A stretch of DNA of 64,000 nucleotides from Artocarpus heterophyllus (Eukaryota > Streptophyta > Magnoliopsida > Rosales > Moraceae): assembly GCA_025403435.1 (NCBI GenBank), contig CM046353.1, positions 23,308,714-23,372,713 on the forward strand. Reading direction: 5' to 3'. The translations under genes and the position numbers were made by a program. This document shows positions 1 to 10,840 of this stretch, one piece after another (position 1 is the first letter of the stretch; the number at the start of each line of letters is the position of its first letter). Below the pieces are notes generated by a model. That model saw only the letters and a list, made by a program, of their open reading frames with translations, did not search any database and was not told the origin of the DNA.

Positions 1-421
1 TTTACAGGATGAATACATGACGTAACAAAGTCAAGGGAGTTTCCAATCGGTTGGTAACAATGACATTTTGATGAGGGCACTAGGGAAACCGGAACATTCA
101 GGATGAGTTCATGGTCAATCGAAGTATGTGAAGCAGTCTCAATACTTCGACTTCCAATCAGATACTTCAAAATTGAATTCCCAAATGTCGAAGATGTAGA
201 TGGAGATTTTAGAACTACTAGGTCTTATGACCAAGCTCATTTCCCAAGGATGTGCCAAGTCGACAGATGATAACATCTCACAACGCAACAACTTCAAGGC
301 TAGTTGTAACCCTCCCAATGATGTAGCAAAAGCTCCAAAAGCTCCTTAAGTCCAATTGTCACCTCCTCGTCAAGAGCCCAAACAAGATCAAGAATGCAGG
401 CTCTTTGTTAAGGATAGAATT
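1..421 (+). pseudogene. CACTA (En/Spm)-type transposon protein, 5' fragment
   Basis: Frame +1-type reading through this stretch gives peptides such as ALGKPEHSG and, after a TGA where the family has Arg, VHGQSKYV...YFDF. The pattern ALGxPEHxGRVRG...YF is familiar from the large second protein of plant CACTA transposons that ends in an Ulp1-like (C48) protease region. The frame is broken by stops near 102 and 347. It runs to the solo LTR at 422 and resumes at 2402, so the LTR split a pre-existing element. The window starts inside it, so no start codon or terminal repeat is visible. Identification is from remembered family pattern; it could be a captured Ulp1-like gene instead. No function is expected. 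Confidence 0.55.
417..421. repeat. Target site duplication GAATT (left)
   Basis: GAATT directly precedes the solo LTR at 422 and is repeated at 2397-2401 directly after it. Joining the flanks across one copy restores continuity of the CACTA-type reading frame. Confidence 0.9.
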
Positions 422-2396
422 TGTTAGAAAAATAGTGCGCAGCGGAATTTTAAACTTTTTTCATCAGAGTAATTTCCAAAACACAAGTGTGACATGCTAT
501 ATGCATAAATTAACCAGATCTTACTAACCTTTGTATGCTGAAGAACCTCCGCAATCTATGAAGAGAAATAACGTTCCAGAAGAGCGTCAACCAACTGGTC
601 TTCTTTGCTATTCTCTATCCACGACCGGAGTGCGTGTGGGCTCACACGTACAGCTCTTCCACTTGTGACTCTCCTCCCAACCAATCGAGAGAACCCAAAA
701 TAAGTGTTCGTGATTTGTGAACAAAAGCTCTCAGGGAGTTCTCAGATTCTCACTTAGCAGAGTATCACTCTTAATCTCTCAATTGATCTAAGTAACTTGT
801 GAGAATCACTCCCTATTTATAGAGGTTGGTCCTAGGGTTAGTCCTCATCAGATTAGGTCTCAAAATTCAGATCAATATCTGATAAGATCCGCGTGGATAC
901 ACGTGATCTTATCCTTCGCTGATCGGCAGGCTGAACCACCTGATCAGCAGGTCGAACAGGTCTCATCGGCAGGCCGAACACGTCCATCGGCAGGCCGAAC
1001 TGCCAAATAAAAAATCTCGCGAATCTTTTATTTTCCACCCAAGATTCTATAGGATAAAGTCTTAGCTTTAATTCAAATAACCCAATATAGAAGTTATCTG
1101 ATTAAAACAACTTTATCTAGATAATCTCTAAGAAAATAAATCAATTCTCAATAATTCTACAAGTTTATCTAGATCTAATTTATCCAAAATTAAATCAACC
1201 GATAAACAGACAGGAATTATCTGATCCCAATAATTCAACAAGTTTATCTTGAATTAATTTATTACCTAATTAATTCAACCGATAAACAGACATGACTTAT
1301 TTAATTCTTCCAAATTTTAACCAATCTAATAAATCCGACATAAGTCATCAATTATTATAAAAACACGTTGTATCGTTACAGGATGTTGTGAGCTAGCAAA
1401 GGGGACCATATGGACCTATATAGTTCAAGCTCCTGATAATTATGAAACCCAATATCCCAGATATACATTTCATAATTATCAACTCCAACGCTACTCCACT
1501 AAAAGCTTGGAGCTACACTCTCGAACTATATAGAATTACGAAGCTCGTATAGCTAAGTCTCCATGACATATCATAGTGTATCGTATCCCTATATGATAAT
1601 CCATAATCGGCTTAAGGACAAGTTTTGTCTTACCTTTCCGATTATTTTTATCTTTCGTTCCATTATCGTACCATTAGAAAACTTACCATCCAAAGACAGT
1701 ATACCATTCGGTTTCACCTATGTATCCAAATGGTTGAGCGCTCCAGTTTTCCAATTACAGGATAATGCATATAAGAGGATATCATTACTCCTAAAGAGGA
1801 GCTATGGATTCCATATCTATGAATAACAAGTCTACGCCGTCAAGAGTCATGCCTCCAACGTACCGACATGCATTCCACTATTAAGATGTGGGTGTCACCC
1901 TTTGGTACATTAAAAGACATAAGTCAAGACAACGGGCCCATTATTCATCTCAGGATTAAGATACAACACAAATGATTGTCCAAATCAATTCACTTTCAGT
2001 CCCGATCCAACACATTGTCACTTATGACAACATGCCAATGTTTCTATTCATAGAGTCCTCCTTTGATGTCAAGACAAACCATCTCCCAAAAGGGATATAG
2101 ACAACATAACAATCTTTGCATGAATAAAGCGCCTAACTTTATTCCTTCGATTGTGGGTCATATGATTTAGACCATCACCTTAAGAATCGTGTCTTCTGCA
2201 TAATCTGTCCATCATATGCCCAATTCTTAAGGTTTAGATCGACAGTCTCAAACTATTGTTTGCTTAACATACATTCAACAAATATGAACATAAAGAGGAC
2301 AATATTTGGTATATAAATAATGAATAAATTCTTTATTGATAAAAATGTCTTAAAAAACTTATTACATTTTACTCCTTAGGGCATACATGTCTAACA
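422..2396 (-). mobile_element. Solo LTR, Copia family 1 (1975 bp)
   Basis: The segment starts TGTTAGAAAAATAGTGCGCA and ends CATACATGTCTAACA, the termini shared by the family-1 LTRs at 10841-12814, 26428-28425 and 45416-47448. It is flanked on both sides by GAATT (417-421 and 2397-2401), a 5-bp target duplication. No internal Copia sequence lies next to it, so it is a solo LTR left after recombination between two LTRs. Read on the minus strand it has a TATA-like TATAAATA at about 815-822 and a four-unit palindromic array at 923-1000. A 87-codon frame on + (1563-1826) lies antisense to the LTR. Confidence 0.93.
923..1000. repeat. Four-unit palindromic 21-bp array in Copia LTR
   Basis: Units start at 923, 944, 966 and 987, so the spacing is 21, 22 and 21 bp. 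The core is TCGGCAGGCCGAAC; units 3 and 4 are identical and units 1 and 2 each differ slightly. With the preceding G the core approaches the palindrome GTTCGGC-NN-GCCGAAC. On the element's strand (minus) it lies roughly 100-180 bp upstream of the TATA-like box at 815-822, so it is placed like an upstream promoter element. Confidence 0.85.
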
Positions 2397-2401
2397 GAAT
2401 T

Positions 2402-3095
2402 AATAGTGGGTGTGCACTTGTTGCGCTTAGGAAGGCGTGGATGGAGAGTCTTCCAACTGATACAGTTCATGGAAGACCATTAGGGGAAGAAAATGTGTGT
2501 GTTAGCATCACTACCATCAGAGTTAGAATAGCTTAATTGCTTGTTCCACCACTTGAAGTAACAACTATTAGTGAAGCCGTCGGAAGCTTCATCGTATGGC
2601 CGAAGAGATTAGTTGAAGTCATCGCATTGATGAAGACGAGTCGAGCGTCTAGTCACATTCCACAAGATCTAAGTAGAAAGAAATGCCAAAAAAAGAAAAG
2701 CTCTACAAAACCAAGACAATCACAAGTTGAGGTAGGATAAGAACAAGAATAACCCGTTGCAAATGAGCCATAGCCTGCATTTAACTTCACTTTAGTACCT
2801 TACGAATTCAAGCAGTTGGCTCTATACACATATTTTTTCATGCAGGATGGGTCAATAATTCAGTGCCTGATACCGATAAATGTCACTGATAATGAATTGC
2901 CTATCTATCTGGGGTATGAAGACGTTTACTACTTCATCAACTTTGATAAAATCGGGGCGGACTGTATCTTGATATACCTCAGGTAATAACTCCATCCTTA
3001 ATTCATAAATTTTAAAATATAGTTAGAGATGTAAGGTTCTTTCAAATAATTGACTATATTGTTTTTTATTGTAGTTTTTTGGCAGAATATTGTGA
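2402..3095 (+). pseudogene. CACTA (En/Spm)-type transposon protein, continuation with intron
   Basis: After the solo LTR the reading frame gives VHGRPLGEENVCVS, then a TAA, then VTTISEAVGSFIVWPKRLVE. This is the conserved block (LGEENVxV...VGSxVAWPxxLV) of plant CACTA/Ulp1-like proteins. A lysine-rich linker follows, and then a segment around LYTYFFMQDGSIIQCLIP and LGYEDVYYFIN, which resembles the region just before the C48 protease domain. A GTAATA...TTGTAG interval at about 2983-3074 looks like an intron, after which FLAEYCDI reads on before the sequence switches to Copia near 3096. The protease catalytic part is missing. Stops at about 2535 and 2740 mark it as dead. Confidence 0.6.
2983..3074 (+). 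other. Putative intron in CACTA-type pseudogene
   Basis: The sequence begins GTAATAACTCC directly after the codons for ILIYLR and ends TTTTTATTGTAG before a readable TTTTTGGCAG. It is AT-rich with GT-AG borders and is in the right place for the intron that interrupts this family's protease-proximal region. No transcript evidence is available here. Confidence 0.45.
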
Positions 3096-3099
3096 CATA

Positions 3100-4219
3100 A
3101 GAGTCTTTAAATAAACAAGCTACATAAATTCAAATCCTTTTAAGTTTAGGAACATAAAAACAATCTCGCAAAATTAAACTTCTATAATTATTAAAATAAA
3201 GATGGATGTCTCCCATTGCTTCAGCCAACACTAAGGATCCATCGCCTATCCAAAGCATAAAGTCTTCATGCAGCAGACTTCTCGTTTCTTTGAACCCCCA
3301 TAGAGAAACACAAACATGATTAGTTGCCTCGGAATCTATGACCCAAGTGTCATTGGATTCCTCAACTAAACAAGTTTCAATAACTAGAAGATCACACCTA
3401 CCTCCTTGGGAAAGGAAGTCCTTACAATTCTTCTTGATGTGCCCAACCCTCCCACAGAAAAAGCACTTGAGATTCTTCTAGTTCTTCTTTTTCTCCTTCT
3501 TGTCCTTGCCATTTGCAGGATAGAAGACTCCCCGTTCTTAGCCTGTTGCTTCTTTCCATTCCTAGAGTTAGGATTAGAACTATAGGCAGCTGCCAAGTTG
3601 GCCTCTCCACCGGCAAGAGTTTCCTCGATCAGAAGTTTAAACTTCTATAACTGCTTCATCAATTCAATCAAGGTCATATCCCATCTATTGCTTAAATTAA
3701 ATGTAGCTCTAAACAGAATAAACTCCTTATATAAAGTCTCAAAGACTATAGTCATCTATGTTTCAGCATCAATGTCAGCTCCATTGGTTTGAGCCTCAGT
3801 GAGGTAACCCATAACCAACATCATATGCTCCTTCACAGGAATCCCAGTCTTTGTTTGTAGTTTAGAAGTTTCCGCTGTACCCCCTGCCATTTTGTTAAGG
3901 CCTGGCCTCCAAACATGTCTTCAAGATTATCCAAAGTCTGCTTCATAGTCTCATAATCTTCATATTAAGCCTGCAGCATATTATTCATGTTGGCCATAAC
4001 ATAATAGCGGGCCTGATAGTTAGCATCCTTCCAACAATCATACCCTTGGATTTGCTCATTATTGGAATCTCCCATAGGCTCGGGAGGACACGATGTTCTC
4101 AGCACAAATTTTAGTTTCTCAAAGGACAAGGCGATATTCAGGTTCTGCTTCCAATCATTAAACTTCTCACCAATTAATTGGTTATTGTCAAGTATCGATG
4201 ATAAAGCGTTTATAGACAT
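3100..4219 (-). pseudogene. Copia gag - protease - integrase start (copy A)
   Basis: The protein starts at an ATG at 4219 (MSINALSSILDNNQLIGEKF), equivalent to MSKNALSS in copy B. The gag part runs to about 3600 with several frameshifts. A CCHC zinc knuckle, recognisable as C-F-C...VGHIKKNC in a frame different from the open stretch at 3384-3596, lies at about 3415-3470. A protease segment follows in which the usual DSGAT reads DSEAT. The segment equivalent to [13 protein letters not shown] follows at about 3190-3120. Gag packages the RNA, and the protease would cut the polyprotein. The active-site glycine change and the frameshifts make it inactive. Confidence 0.75.
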
Positions 4220-5916
4220 ATTTAATATTCAATAAAGAACCATATACCAAACATAAGCAAACAAACCATAATAATTTTGTAAGATAACACAATCAAGTAA
4301 ACATACAAGTGTGTTTATATGTGAAAACCTTGAATATATCATAACCTTACAATAATAATTCCCAACTCAGAATTCAACAAGTCGCCTAGGGGAGGCCTGC
4401 TAATTTCAATTAGGAACACAGATCTCCTCCTGATTAATATATGCCATCCAGGACCCTATGAGCCACTATATATTAATAATCGTTTCTTTAGTCATTAATT
4501 ATATTAACGGAGGTCCTAGGAGAGGTTAATAATAAAATTAACATGAATGTATAACTATCATTTTAATATTTTATCCATGATTTATAATCACCACCCAGGG
4601 GTGTACAATGATAAATCATGCTAAAATATCTTGTCCTCTTAGAGATCCAGCTCGGTACATGATGAAGCCCTCTCCTAGGGGTTAGAACCACCATGTGCTA
4701 CCTATGGACTAATGATGGAGGCCTAGGTCCTCTCTTCAAAAACCTTCTCCCACTCAATCTTTTGAAATCAAGGTTCTATTTTAAAAAACATGCATGAAAA
4801 ATTTTTAATAAGCGGCACTTCCAATTTTATATGACATGTTATTAACAAAAATGGCAAATCATATTATAATGCAGGCAAACAAAGCAATCATGCAAAGCTA
4901 CAAGAAAAATAATAATAAATAACCTAATAATATGGTTCCACTCTAGAGAAAAGAAATCAAAAATTACAAGAGATCAATCGAAACATATTATCAATTCTTC
5001 ATTCTTGAATCCTCAAATTGTGTCCTTCTTCGTATATTATCCATTTTCAAGTCTTCAATCCCACATAGATCAAATACTCAATATTTTCGGTCATATCCAA
5101 ATTTAATGTTTCTCAGAATTGTCTAAAAATAAAATCAAAACTACACTGAAAAACGTACCATTTTTTAAAATTCATAGCTCTCTATTGGCATGCCAATCTG
5201 TGTAATCTATCTATTGATCATGACCCTTCGGCTTGTCGAACCTCACAGTTTGGCCTACCGGTTATGACAGATCGGCCTGTTGAACCTAAAAGTTTGGTCT
5301 GCAGCTAGAGCCATCAGAATTCTACCCCACAAACAAGCTATCAAACCTCACAGTCTGGCATGCCGTTCTACGACCATCGGCCCTTCAAACATGAGGGTTT
5401 GGCCTGTCGACCGAGCAAAAATCATATTTTCCATAACATACAGTTTTTATGCAGCTTTTCAATATTGTTTTCAACAATTCAAAAATATAAAATTAGAGAC
5501 TTAAGAAATACCTGTAGTTAGCTATGGTCGATCTTCTAGATCTGTCTTGTCCGAATGATTATTTAATTACAAAATTCTTACAAATTTAAAATTAAATAAT
5601 AATTCCTAGGCAGTGATAATAGACCACCATCTAATTATACGAAAAACCTCGATAAACATTCTAACCTCTAAGGAACCATAATCGACACAAATTAATTAAT
5701 TTAATAAATAATTAAATAATAATTTAATCAACCATAATTAATTAATAAACATTCACCACATAATTCCATGACAACGTATAAATATATAGAAACCTTAGAG
5801 TGCCAACTCTCTAAAAATTAAATTCAAACATAGGAGAGATCAAGATCACATAATTTATTCATATAACATGATCTCACTGTCGTAATTTATGTAAAAACCA
5901 TAGCTCTGATACCAAT
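4220..5916 (-). other. Copia leader (copy A), no gene
   Basis: This is the non-coding stretch between the primer site and gag of the truncated Copia. It is AT-rich, has no supported reading frame, and aligns by eye over its length with the leaders at 9180-10827 and at 28441-28710 plus 39283-40696. A degenerate palindromic array is visible at about 5215-5415. Short tracts with CCTAGG-type palindromes (around 4385, 4505, 4675) recur in the other leaders. The primer site (on minus) is around 5905-5916, reading ATTGGTATCAGAGC from the element strand, like initiator tRNA-Met. Confidence 0.7.
5215..5415. repeat. Degenerate palindromic array in Copia leader
   Basis: Several variants of TTCGGC..GCCGAA occur here, such as CTTCGGCTTGTCGAAC, GATCGGCCTGTTGAAC and CGGCCCTTCAAAC. 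They occupy the same position in the leader as the clearer array at 10149-10330. Spacing is again about 21-22 bp, with one longer gap. Confidence 0.6.
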
Positions 5917-6333
5917 TGTAGGAAAAACAGTACGCAATAGAAATTTAAAAATTTTTCATCAGAGTATTTTCCAAAACAAAGTTTGACATGCTACATGCAT
6001 AAATTAACCAGATCATACTAACCTTGTATGTCGAAGAGCTCTAGCAATCTGTGAAAAGAAGAATGTTCTAGAAGAGCCTCAATCAATTGGTCTTCTTTGC
6101 TATTATCTATCCACGATCAGAGTATGTGTAGGTACACCTCGTATAGCTCTTCCTCGGTGACTCTCCTTCTAACCAATTGAGAAATACCGAGAACTACCAT
6201 TCGTGAATTGTGAACAATAGCACTTTAAGGGAGTTTTAGAGACTCACAAAATAGAGTGCTCACTCTTTATCTCTCAACTGATCTAAACAACTATAAAGTC
6301 TCACTCCCTATTTAGAGAAGTTGGACCCAAGAA
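5917..6333 (-). mobile_element. Copia family 1 LTR fragment (copy A, 3' part)
   Basis: TGTAGGAAAAACAGTACGCA at 5917 is a diverged version of the family-1 LTR terminus. Similarity to the LTR at 10841-12814 continues up to a TATA-region sequence (CTCCCTATTTAGAGAAGTTGG) near 6330. There it switches to the RT coding sequence of copy B. Only about 415 bp of roughly 2 kb remain. GG-type overlap of one or two bases at the join fits end joining. Confidence 0.85.
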
Positions 6334-6902
6334 TGAGAAGCCTGCTTAAGTCCATAAATTGACTTTAGCAGCTTATAAACCTTACCCTCTTGACCCGCGA
6401 CCTTAAACCCGTCTGGTTGTTCCATATAAATGGACTCATCAAGATAGCCATTCAGAAAAGCCGTCTTGACATCCATCTGCCAAATCTCGTAGTCGAGAGC
6501 GGTAGCTATGGACAAGAGAATCCGGATGGACTTAAGCATGGCTACAGGCGAAAAGGTTTCCTCATAATCGATTCCTTCCTTTTGCGTATAACCCTTAGCT
6601 GCCAATCTAGCCTTAAAGGTTTTGACCTTTTCATCCACTCCTTTTTTCCTCTTGTAGATTCACTTACACCCTATGGGTTTTACCCCTTCGGGAAGATCCA
6701 CAAGCTCCTAGACCCGATTAGTCTCCATAGACTTCATCTCTATATTCATGGCCTCTATCCAGAGTCTTGAATCAACATCCTCCATGGCTTCTACGTAAGT
6801 ATAAGGATCCCTGTCATGTTCATCTGGTTCAGCCAAAAAGACCTCCCCATTGAACATATACCTCTCAGGTTGACGCCCGATCCTCCCACTACGCCGAAGC
6901 CC
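6334..6902 (-). pseudogene. Copia reverse transcriptase, N-terminal part (copy B)
   Basis: Downstream of integrase the minus strand encodes the linker with SGRIGRQPERYMF, then [20 protein letters not shown] and [39 protein letters not shown] and [20 protein letters not shown]. These are the classic Copia RT N-terminal blocks, including the first catalytic Asp in [10 protein letters not shown]. The open part starts at 6638. The YxDD block that should follow is missing because the gene ends at the join with LTR fragment A. Stops occur in the linker at about 6665 and 6720. RT would copy the element RNA into DNA; this copy cannot. Confidence 0.9.
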
Positions 6903-8177
6903 CTAAGGTTGTTGTTTAAGTTTGTTTGGTTTTTCTACACCGATAAGAATGGTTTCGTTCGGAACCTCCGGAGTGAACGGATCACCCCTTAACTCCTCAA
7001 GCACCACTTTGCTTTGAGGTTTAAAGTCGTCCATGTAACTCTCCTCAAGGAAAGTAGCATTAGTTGAAACCACGACTTTATTTTCCTTTGGGTTATAAAA
7101 ATAACCCCCTTTAGTCCCTTTTGGATATCCTACAAACACGCAAACTTTTGAACGTGCTTCCAACTTATTCGGATCCTTAAACAGGACATGAGCCGGACAT
7201 CCCCATATGCGAATATGGTTTAAGGATGTCTTCCGTCTTGTCCACAACTCGTGAGGAGTTTTAGGGACCAATTTTGAAGGCACATTGTTCAAAAGATAAC
7301 ATGCGGTTTGTAGTGCATATCCCCAAAAGGATAAAGGCAATGATGAATAACTCATCATGGATCTTATCATGTCCAACAAAGTCCTATTCCTTCTCTCTGC
7401 TACACCATTCTGCTGTGGAGTGCCCGGCGCAGTCAAATAGGATAAAATCCCATTCTTTAACAAGTGTCCCAAGAACTCATCAAAAAGGTATTCCCCACCT
7501 CGATCAGATCGAAGTGCCTTTATGGGTCTACCCAATTGCTTTTCCACTTCAACCCGAAACTCCCTGAACTTATCATAAGTTTCACTTTTGTGGTGCATCA
7601 GGTACACATACCCATATCTTGAGTAATCGTCAATAAAAGTGACGAAGTACTCATACCCTCCTCGTGCCCGGATGTTCATTAGCCCGCAAACATCACTATG
7701 CACAAGTTCTAGAACCCCTTCGGCCCTATTGCCCTTAGGCCCGTATGGTCTTTTGGTCATTTTACCCTCCAAACAAGATTCACATTGAGGTATAGATTCC
7801 ACCTTTAAGTTACTGAAAGGTCCATCCCTTACCAACCTTTGAATCCTATTCAGGTTAATATGGCCAAGGCGCAAATACCAAAGATAAGTCATATTAGAGT
7901 GAGAAGTTTTAAGTCTTTTTGAGTCGTTATCATTTATCTCAACATTAATCAATAAGTCCATCTTAAGTTTGATAAAATATAGATTATTTTGCATCCATCC
8001 AGAACATTTAAAAGATTTGTTTTTACGAATCACCACTTTCTCATTAAAAGATACCACGTAGGAGTCTTTAAATAAAAAAGATACAGAAATTAAATTCCTT
8101 TTAAATTTAAGAACATAAAAACAATCTCGTAAAATTAAATTCCTATAATTATCAAAATAAAGATGGACATTTCCCAC
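6903..8177 (-). CDS. Copia pre-integrase and integrase region (copy B), open fragment
   Basis: This is 424 open codons. The order is a gag-pre-integrase segment, the HHCC zinc-binding part (LGHIN...CESCLEGKM), then the DDE core: [16 protein letters not shown] and [13 protein letters not shown] carry the three acidic residues. A C-terminal region follows with [16 protein letters not shown] and [15 protein letters not shown]. Family role: inserts the cDNA into chromosomal DNA. The start codon is arbitrary because in the intact family this is an internal part of one polyprotein. A single stop at 8178-8180 separates it from protease. All catalytic residues look present, which is unusual in this window. 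Confidence 0.92.
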   Translation of the reverse strand: MGNVHLYFDNYRNLILRDCFYVLKFKRNLISVSFLFKDSYVVSFNEKVVIRKNKSFKCSGWMQNNLYFIKLKMDLLINVEINDNDSKRLKTSHSNMTYLWYLRLGHINLNRIQRLVRDGPFSNLKVESIPQCESCLEGKMTKRPYGPKGNRAEGVLELVHSDVCGLMNIRARGGYEYFVTFIDDYSRYGYVYLMHHKSETYDKFREFRVEVEKQLGRPIKALRSDRGGEYLFDEFLGHLLKNGILSYLTAPGTPQQNGVAERRNRTLLDMIRSMMSYSSLPLSFWGYALQTACYLLNNVPSKLVPKTPHELWTRRKTSLNHIRIWGCPAHVLFKDPNKLEARSKVCVFVGYPKGTKGGYFYNPKENKVVVSTNATFLEESYMDDFKPQSKVVLEELRGDPFTPEVPNETILIGVEKPNKLKQQP

Positions 8178-8180
8178 TAC

Positions 8181-8558
8181 TTACGCTAAGACCAAGGATC
8201 CATCGCCCATCCAAAGCGTTAAGTCTTCACGTAGTAGACTTCTCGTTTCTTTGAATCCTTGTAGAGAAACACAAACATGATTAGTTGCACCGGAATCTAT
8301 GACCCAGATGCCACTAGATTCCTCAACCAAACAAGTTTCTAGATATAGAAGATCACACCTACCTCCCTTGGAAAGGAAATCCTTGCAATGCTTCTTTATA
8401 TGCCCGACTTTACCACAAAAGAAGCACTTAAGCTTCTTTGGGTTCTTCTTCTTCTTCTTCTTGCTCTTAGTAGCAGTAGGAATAGAAGACTTCCCGTTCT
8501 TGGCCCGTTGCTTCTTTCCATTTCCTGAGTTAGGATTAGAACCAGAAGCAGCTACCAT
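8181..8558 (-). pseudogene. Copia gag C-terminus (zinc knuckle) and protease (copy B)
   Basis: 125 codons. Lysine-rich residues about 25-42 are followed by the CX2CX4HX4C zinc knuckle CFFCGKVGHIKKHC at about 45-58, which binds RNA. The aspartic protease motif DSGATNHVCVS lies at about 89-99. It continues in the same frame as the integrase part but ends at a stop after GSLVLA. Upstream, gag continues in another frame. The protease active-site triplet is intact. Confidence 0.9.
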
Positions 8559-8590
8559 GTTGGCCTCACCACCAGCAGGAGACTCCCTGA

Positions 8591-9179
8591 TCAGCAGTTC
8601 GAACTCCTGAACTGTTTCATCAGTTCTGTCAAGGTCATATCCCGTCTATTGCTTAAATTAAAAGTAGCTCTAAATGGAATGAATTCCTTAGACAGAGTCT
8701 CAAAGACCATAGTCATCTGAGTTTTAGCATCGATGTCGGCTCCATTGGTTTGAGCCTCAACGAGGTAACCCATGACCAACATCATGTGCTCCTTTACAGA
8801 TGTCCCCGGTCTCTGTCTACAGTTTAAGAGTTTTTGAAGTGCCCCTTGCCGCTTCGTTATGGCTTGGCCTCCTGAACATATCCTCAAGATTATCCAAGAT
8901 CTGCTTCGCAGTCTCATAATCCTTGTTGAGCCTGCAGCACATTGTTCATGCTAGCCATACATAGTAGCGGGCCTGATCATTAGCATCTTTCCAGCGGTCA
9001 TACGATTGGAATTGCTCATTACTTGAGTCTCCCGTAGGCTCGGGAGGACAAGGGGTTGTCAGTACATATTTTAGTTTCTCAAAGGATAGGACGATGTCCA
9101 AATTCCGTTTCCAATCGTTATAATTCTCACCGGTTAATTGGTTTTTGTCAAGTATTGATGATAAAGCGTTTTTAGACAT
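8591..9179 (-). pseudogene. Copia gag, N-terminal and middle parts (copy B)
   Basis: The likely start is the ATG at 9179 (MSKNALSSILDKNQLTGENY), shared with copy A. Residues 1-70 follow the UBN2-type Copia gag pattern (NDWKRNLDIVLSFEKLKYVL). A frameshift near 8945 interrupts it; the middle part (VKEHMMLVMGYLVEAQTNG...FIPFRATFNLSNRRD) is open from 8917 to 8591 in another frame. A further frameshift leads into the zinc-knuckle stretch. Gag would form the cytoplasmic particle. Confidence 0.88.
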
Positions 9180-10827
9180 TTTCAATCTACAATAAAGAAT
9201 CATATACCAAACATAAGCAAACATATAATAATAGTTTAGTAAGATAACACAATCATGTAAAAACATACAAATGTGTTTATGTGTCAGAACCTTGAAAATA
9301 TCACAACCTTACAACGATAATTCCCAACTCAAAATTCAACAAGCTCCTAAGGGAGTCATGCCAAATTCAATCAGGAACAGAGATCTCCTCCTGATTAATA
9401 TATGCCATCCAGGACCCGTATGATCCAGCATATACTAATAATCGTTTCTTTGGCCATTAATTTTATTAACAGAGCTCCTAGGGGAGGTTAATAATAAAAT
9501 TAACGTGAGTGTATAACCACTGTTTCAATAGTTTATCCATGATATATAATCACCACCTAGGGGTGTGCAACCATAATCATACTAAAATACCTTATCCTTT
9601 CAGAGATCCAATCTGGTACATGATAGAAATCCCTTCCTAGGGGTCGGGACCACCATGTTCTTCCTATGGACCAACGATGGAGGCCTTAGGTCCTCTCTTC
9701 GAAAACCTTCTCCCACTCAATCTTTTGAAGTCAAGGTTTTATTTTAAAATTATGCATAACAATTTTAATATGAGCGGCACTCTCTATTCTATATGACATG
9801 TTATCAATATACATGGTAAATCATATTATAATGCAGACAAGCAAAGCAATCAAGCAAAGCTACAAGCAAAATAATAATAACCGTAATATTATGGTTCCAC
9901 CCTAGAGAATAGAAAAACAAAGATTACAAGAGAATAATCGAGACATTTATCGATTCTTCATCCTTGAATCCCCAAGCTGTATCCTTATTCATGCAATACC
10001 CATCTTCAAGTCTTCAATCCTGTATGAATCAAATACTTCATATTTCTGGTCATATCCAAATTTAATGTTTCTCAGAATTGTCTCAAAAATAAAATTAAAT
10101 GTACACTGAAAAAATTGCACCTTTTTCTGGACACTTGGCAGCTCTCTATCGGCAGGCCGATCTAGGTGATCGGCCTACCGATCATGAAGGTTCGCCCTGC
10201 CGAACTGAAAGTTTGACTTGCCAGCAGAGCACCCCAATTTTTGCCCCACTGTCGGCCTACCGGACCACACGTCCGGCCTGCCGATCTGTGACCTTCGGCC
10301 TGCCGAACTGTGACGTCCGGCATGCCGACCGAGCAAGAAAAATATTCCAGAAAATACAATTTTAATGCAATTTATCAATTTTATTTTCAACAATTCAAAA
10401 ACATAAAATTAGAGACTCAGGAAATACCTGGGGGCGCCATCATCAATCTTCTAGATCCGTCTTCTAGATCTGTCGTCTCTGAATAATTATTTAATTACAA
10501 AATTCTTACAAATTAAAAATTAAATAACAATTCCTAGACGGAGATGATAGTCCGCCATCTAATTACATGAAAAACCTAGATACACATTCTAACCTCTAAG
10601 GAACCATAACTGGTATTAATTAATTAATAAATAAATAAACAACAATTTAATCAACCATAATTAATTAATAAACATTCACCACATAATCCATGACAACATA
10701 TATATTATATAGAAACCTACAGTGCCATCTCTCTATAAAATTCAATTCAAGCATAGGAGAGATAAAGATCACAAAATTTATGCATATAACATGATCACAA
10801 ACTTGTACATTTATGTAAAAACCATGT
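9180..10827 (-). other. Copia leader (copy B), no gene
   Basis: This is AT-rich non-coding sequence between primer site and gag, about 1.65 kb, unusually long for Copia. It is alignable by eye with the other two leaders. It holds the eight-unit palindromic array (10149-10330). The CCTAGG-containing segments around 9350-9660 repeat those of the other leaders. The piece GTAATTAGATGGC...GATG, seen in reverse at about 10548-10562, is the intact form of the site into which the Tat element inserted in the other Copia copy. Confidence 0.75.
10149..10330. repeat. Eight-unit palindromic 21-bp array in Copia leader
   Basis: Units start at 10149, 10170, 10192 and 10213, then 10252, 10273, 10295 and 10317. 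The spacing is 21, 22, 21, a 39-bp gap, 21, 22, 22. Good units are TTCGGCCTGCCGAAC (10294) and TCGGCAGGCCGATC (10149). Both the period and the core match the LTR arrays, but this array lies in transcribed leader. Confidence 0.85.
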
Positions 10828-10840
10828 CTCTGATACCAAT
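10828..10840 (-). promoter_or_regulatory. Primer binding site, initiator tRNA-Met type
   Basis: The minus strand reads ATTGGTATCAGAGAC directly inside the LTR that starts at 10841. TGGTATCAGAG is the standard complement to the 3' end of plant initiator tRNA-Met and primes minus-strand DNA synthesis in Copia elements. Confidence 0.85.

Larger units (their letters stand above)
3096..6333 (-). mobile_element. Copia family 1, truncated copy A
   Basis: Read on the minus strand it has the end of an LTR (6333-5917), a primer site, a long leader, gag, protease and the first part of the integrase region. It stops at about 3096, inside the segment equivalent to FKDS in copy B. The 5' part of the LTR and everything downstream of early integrase are missing. 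There is no matching target duplication at either border: the left border is a direct join to the CACTA-type gene and the right border a join to the RT of copy B. This is a deletion product in the same orientation as copy B. Confidence 0.85.

Noticed and set aside
1..3095. Functional host Ulp1-like gene
   Set aside because: Several stops, a solo LTR insertion and a missing protease core; wording fits a CACTA-borne copy.
10149..10330. Regularly spaced short repeats resembling a CRISPR array
   Set aside because: Repeat and spacer together are only 21-22 bp, the spacers are 5-8 bp, there are no cas genes, and the context is a plant retrotransposon.
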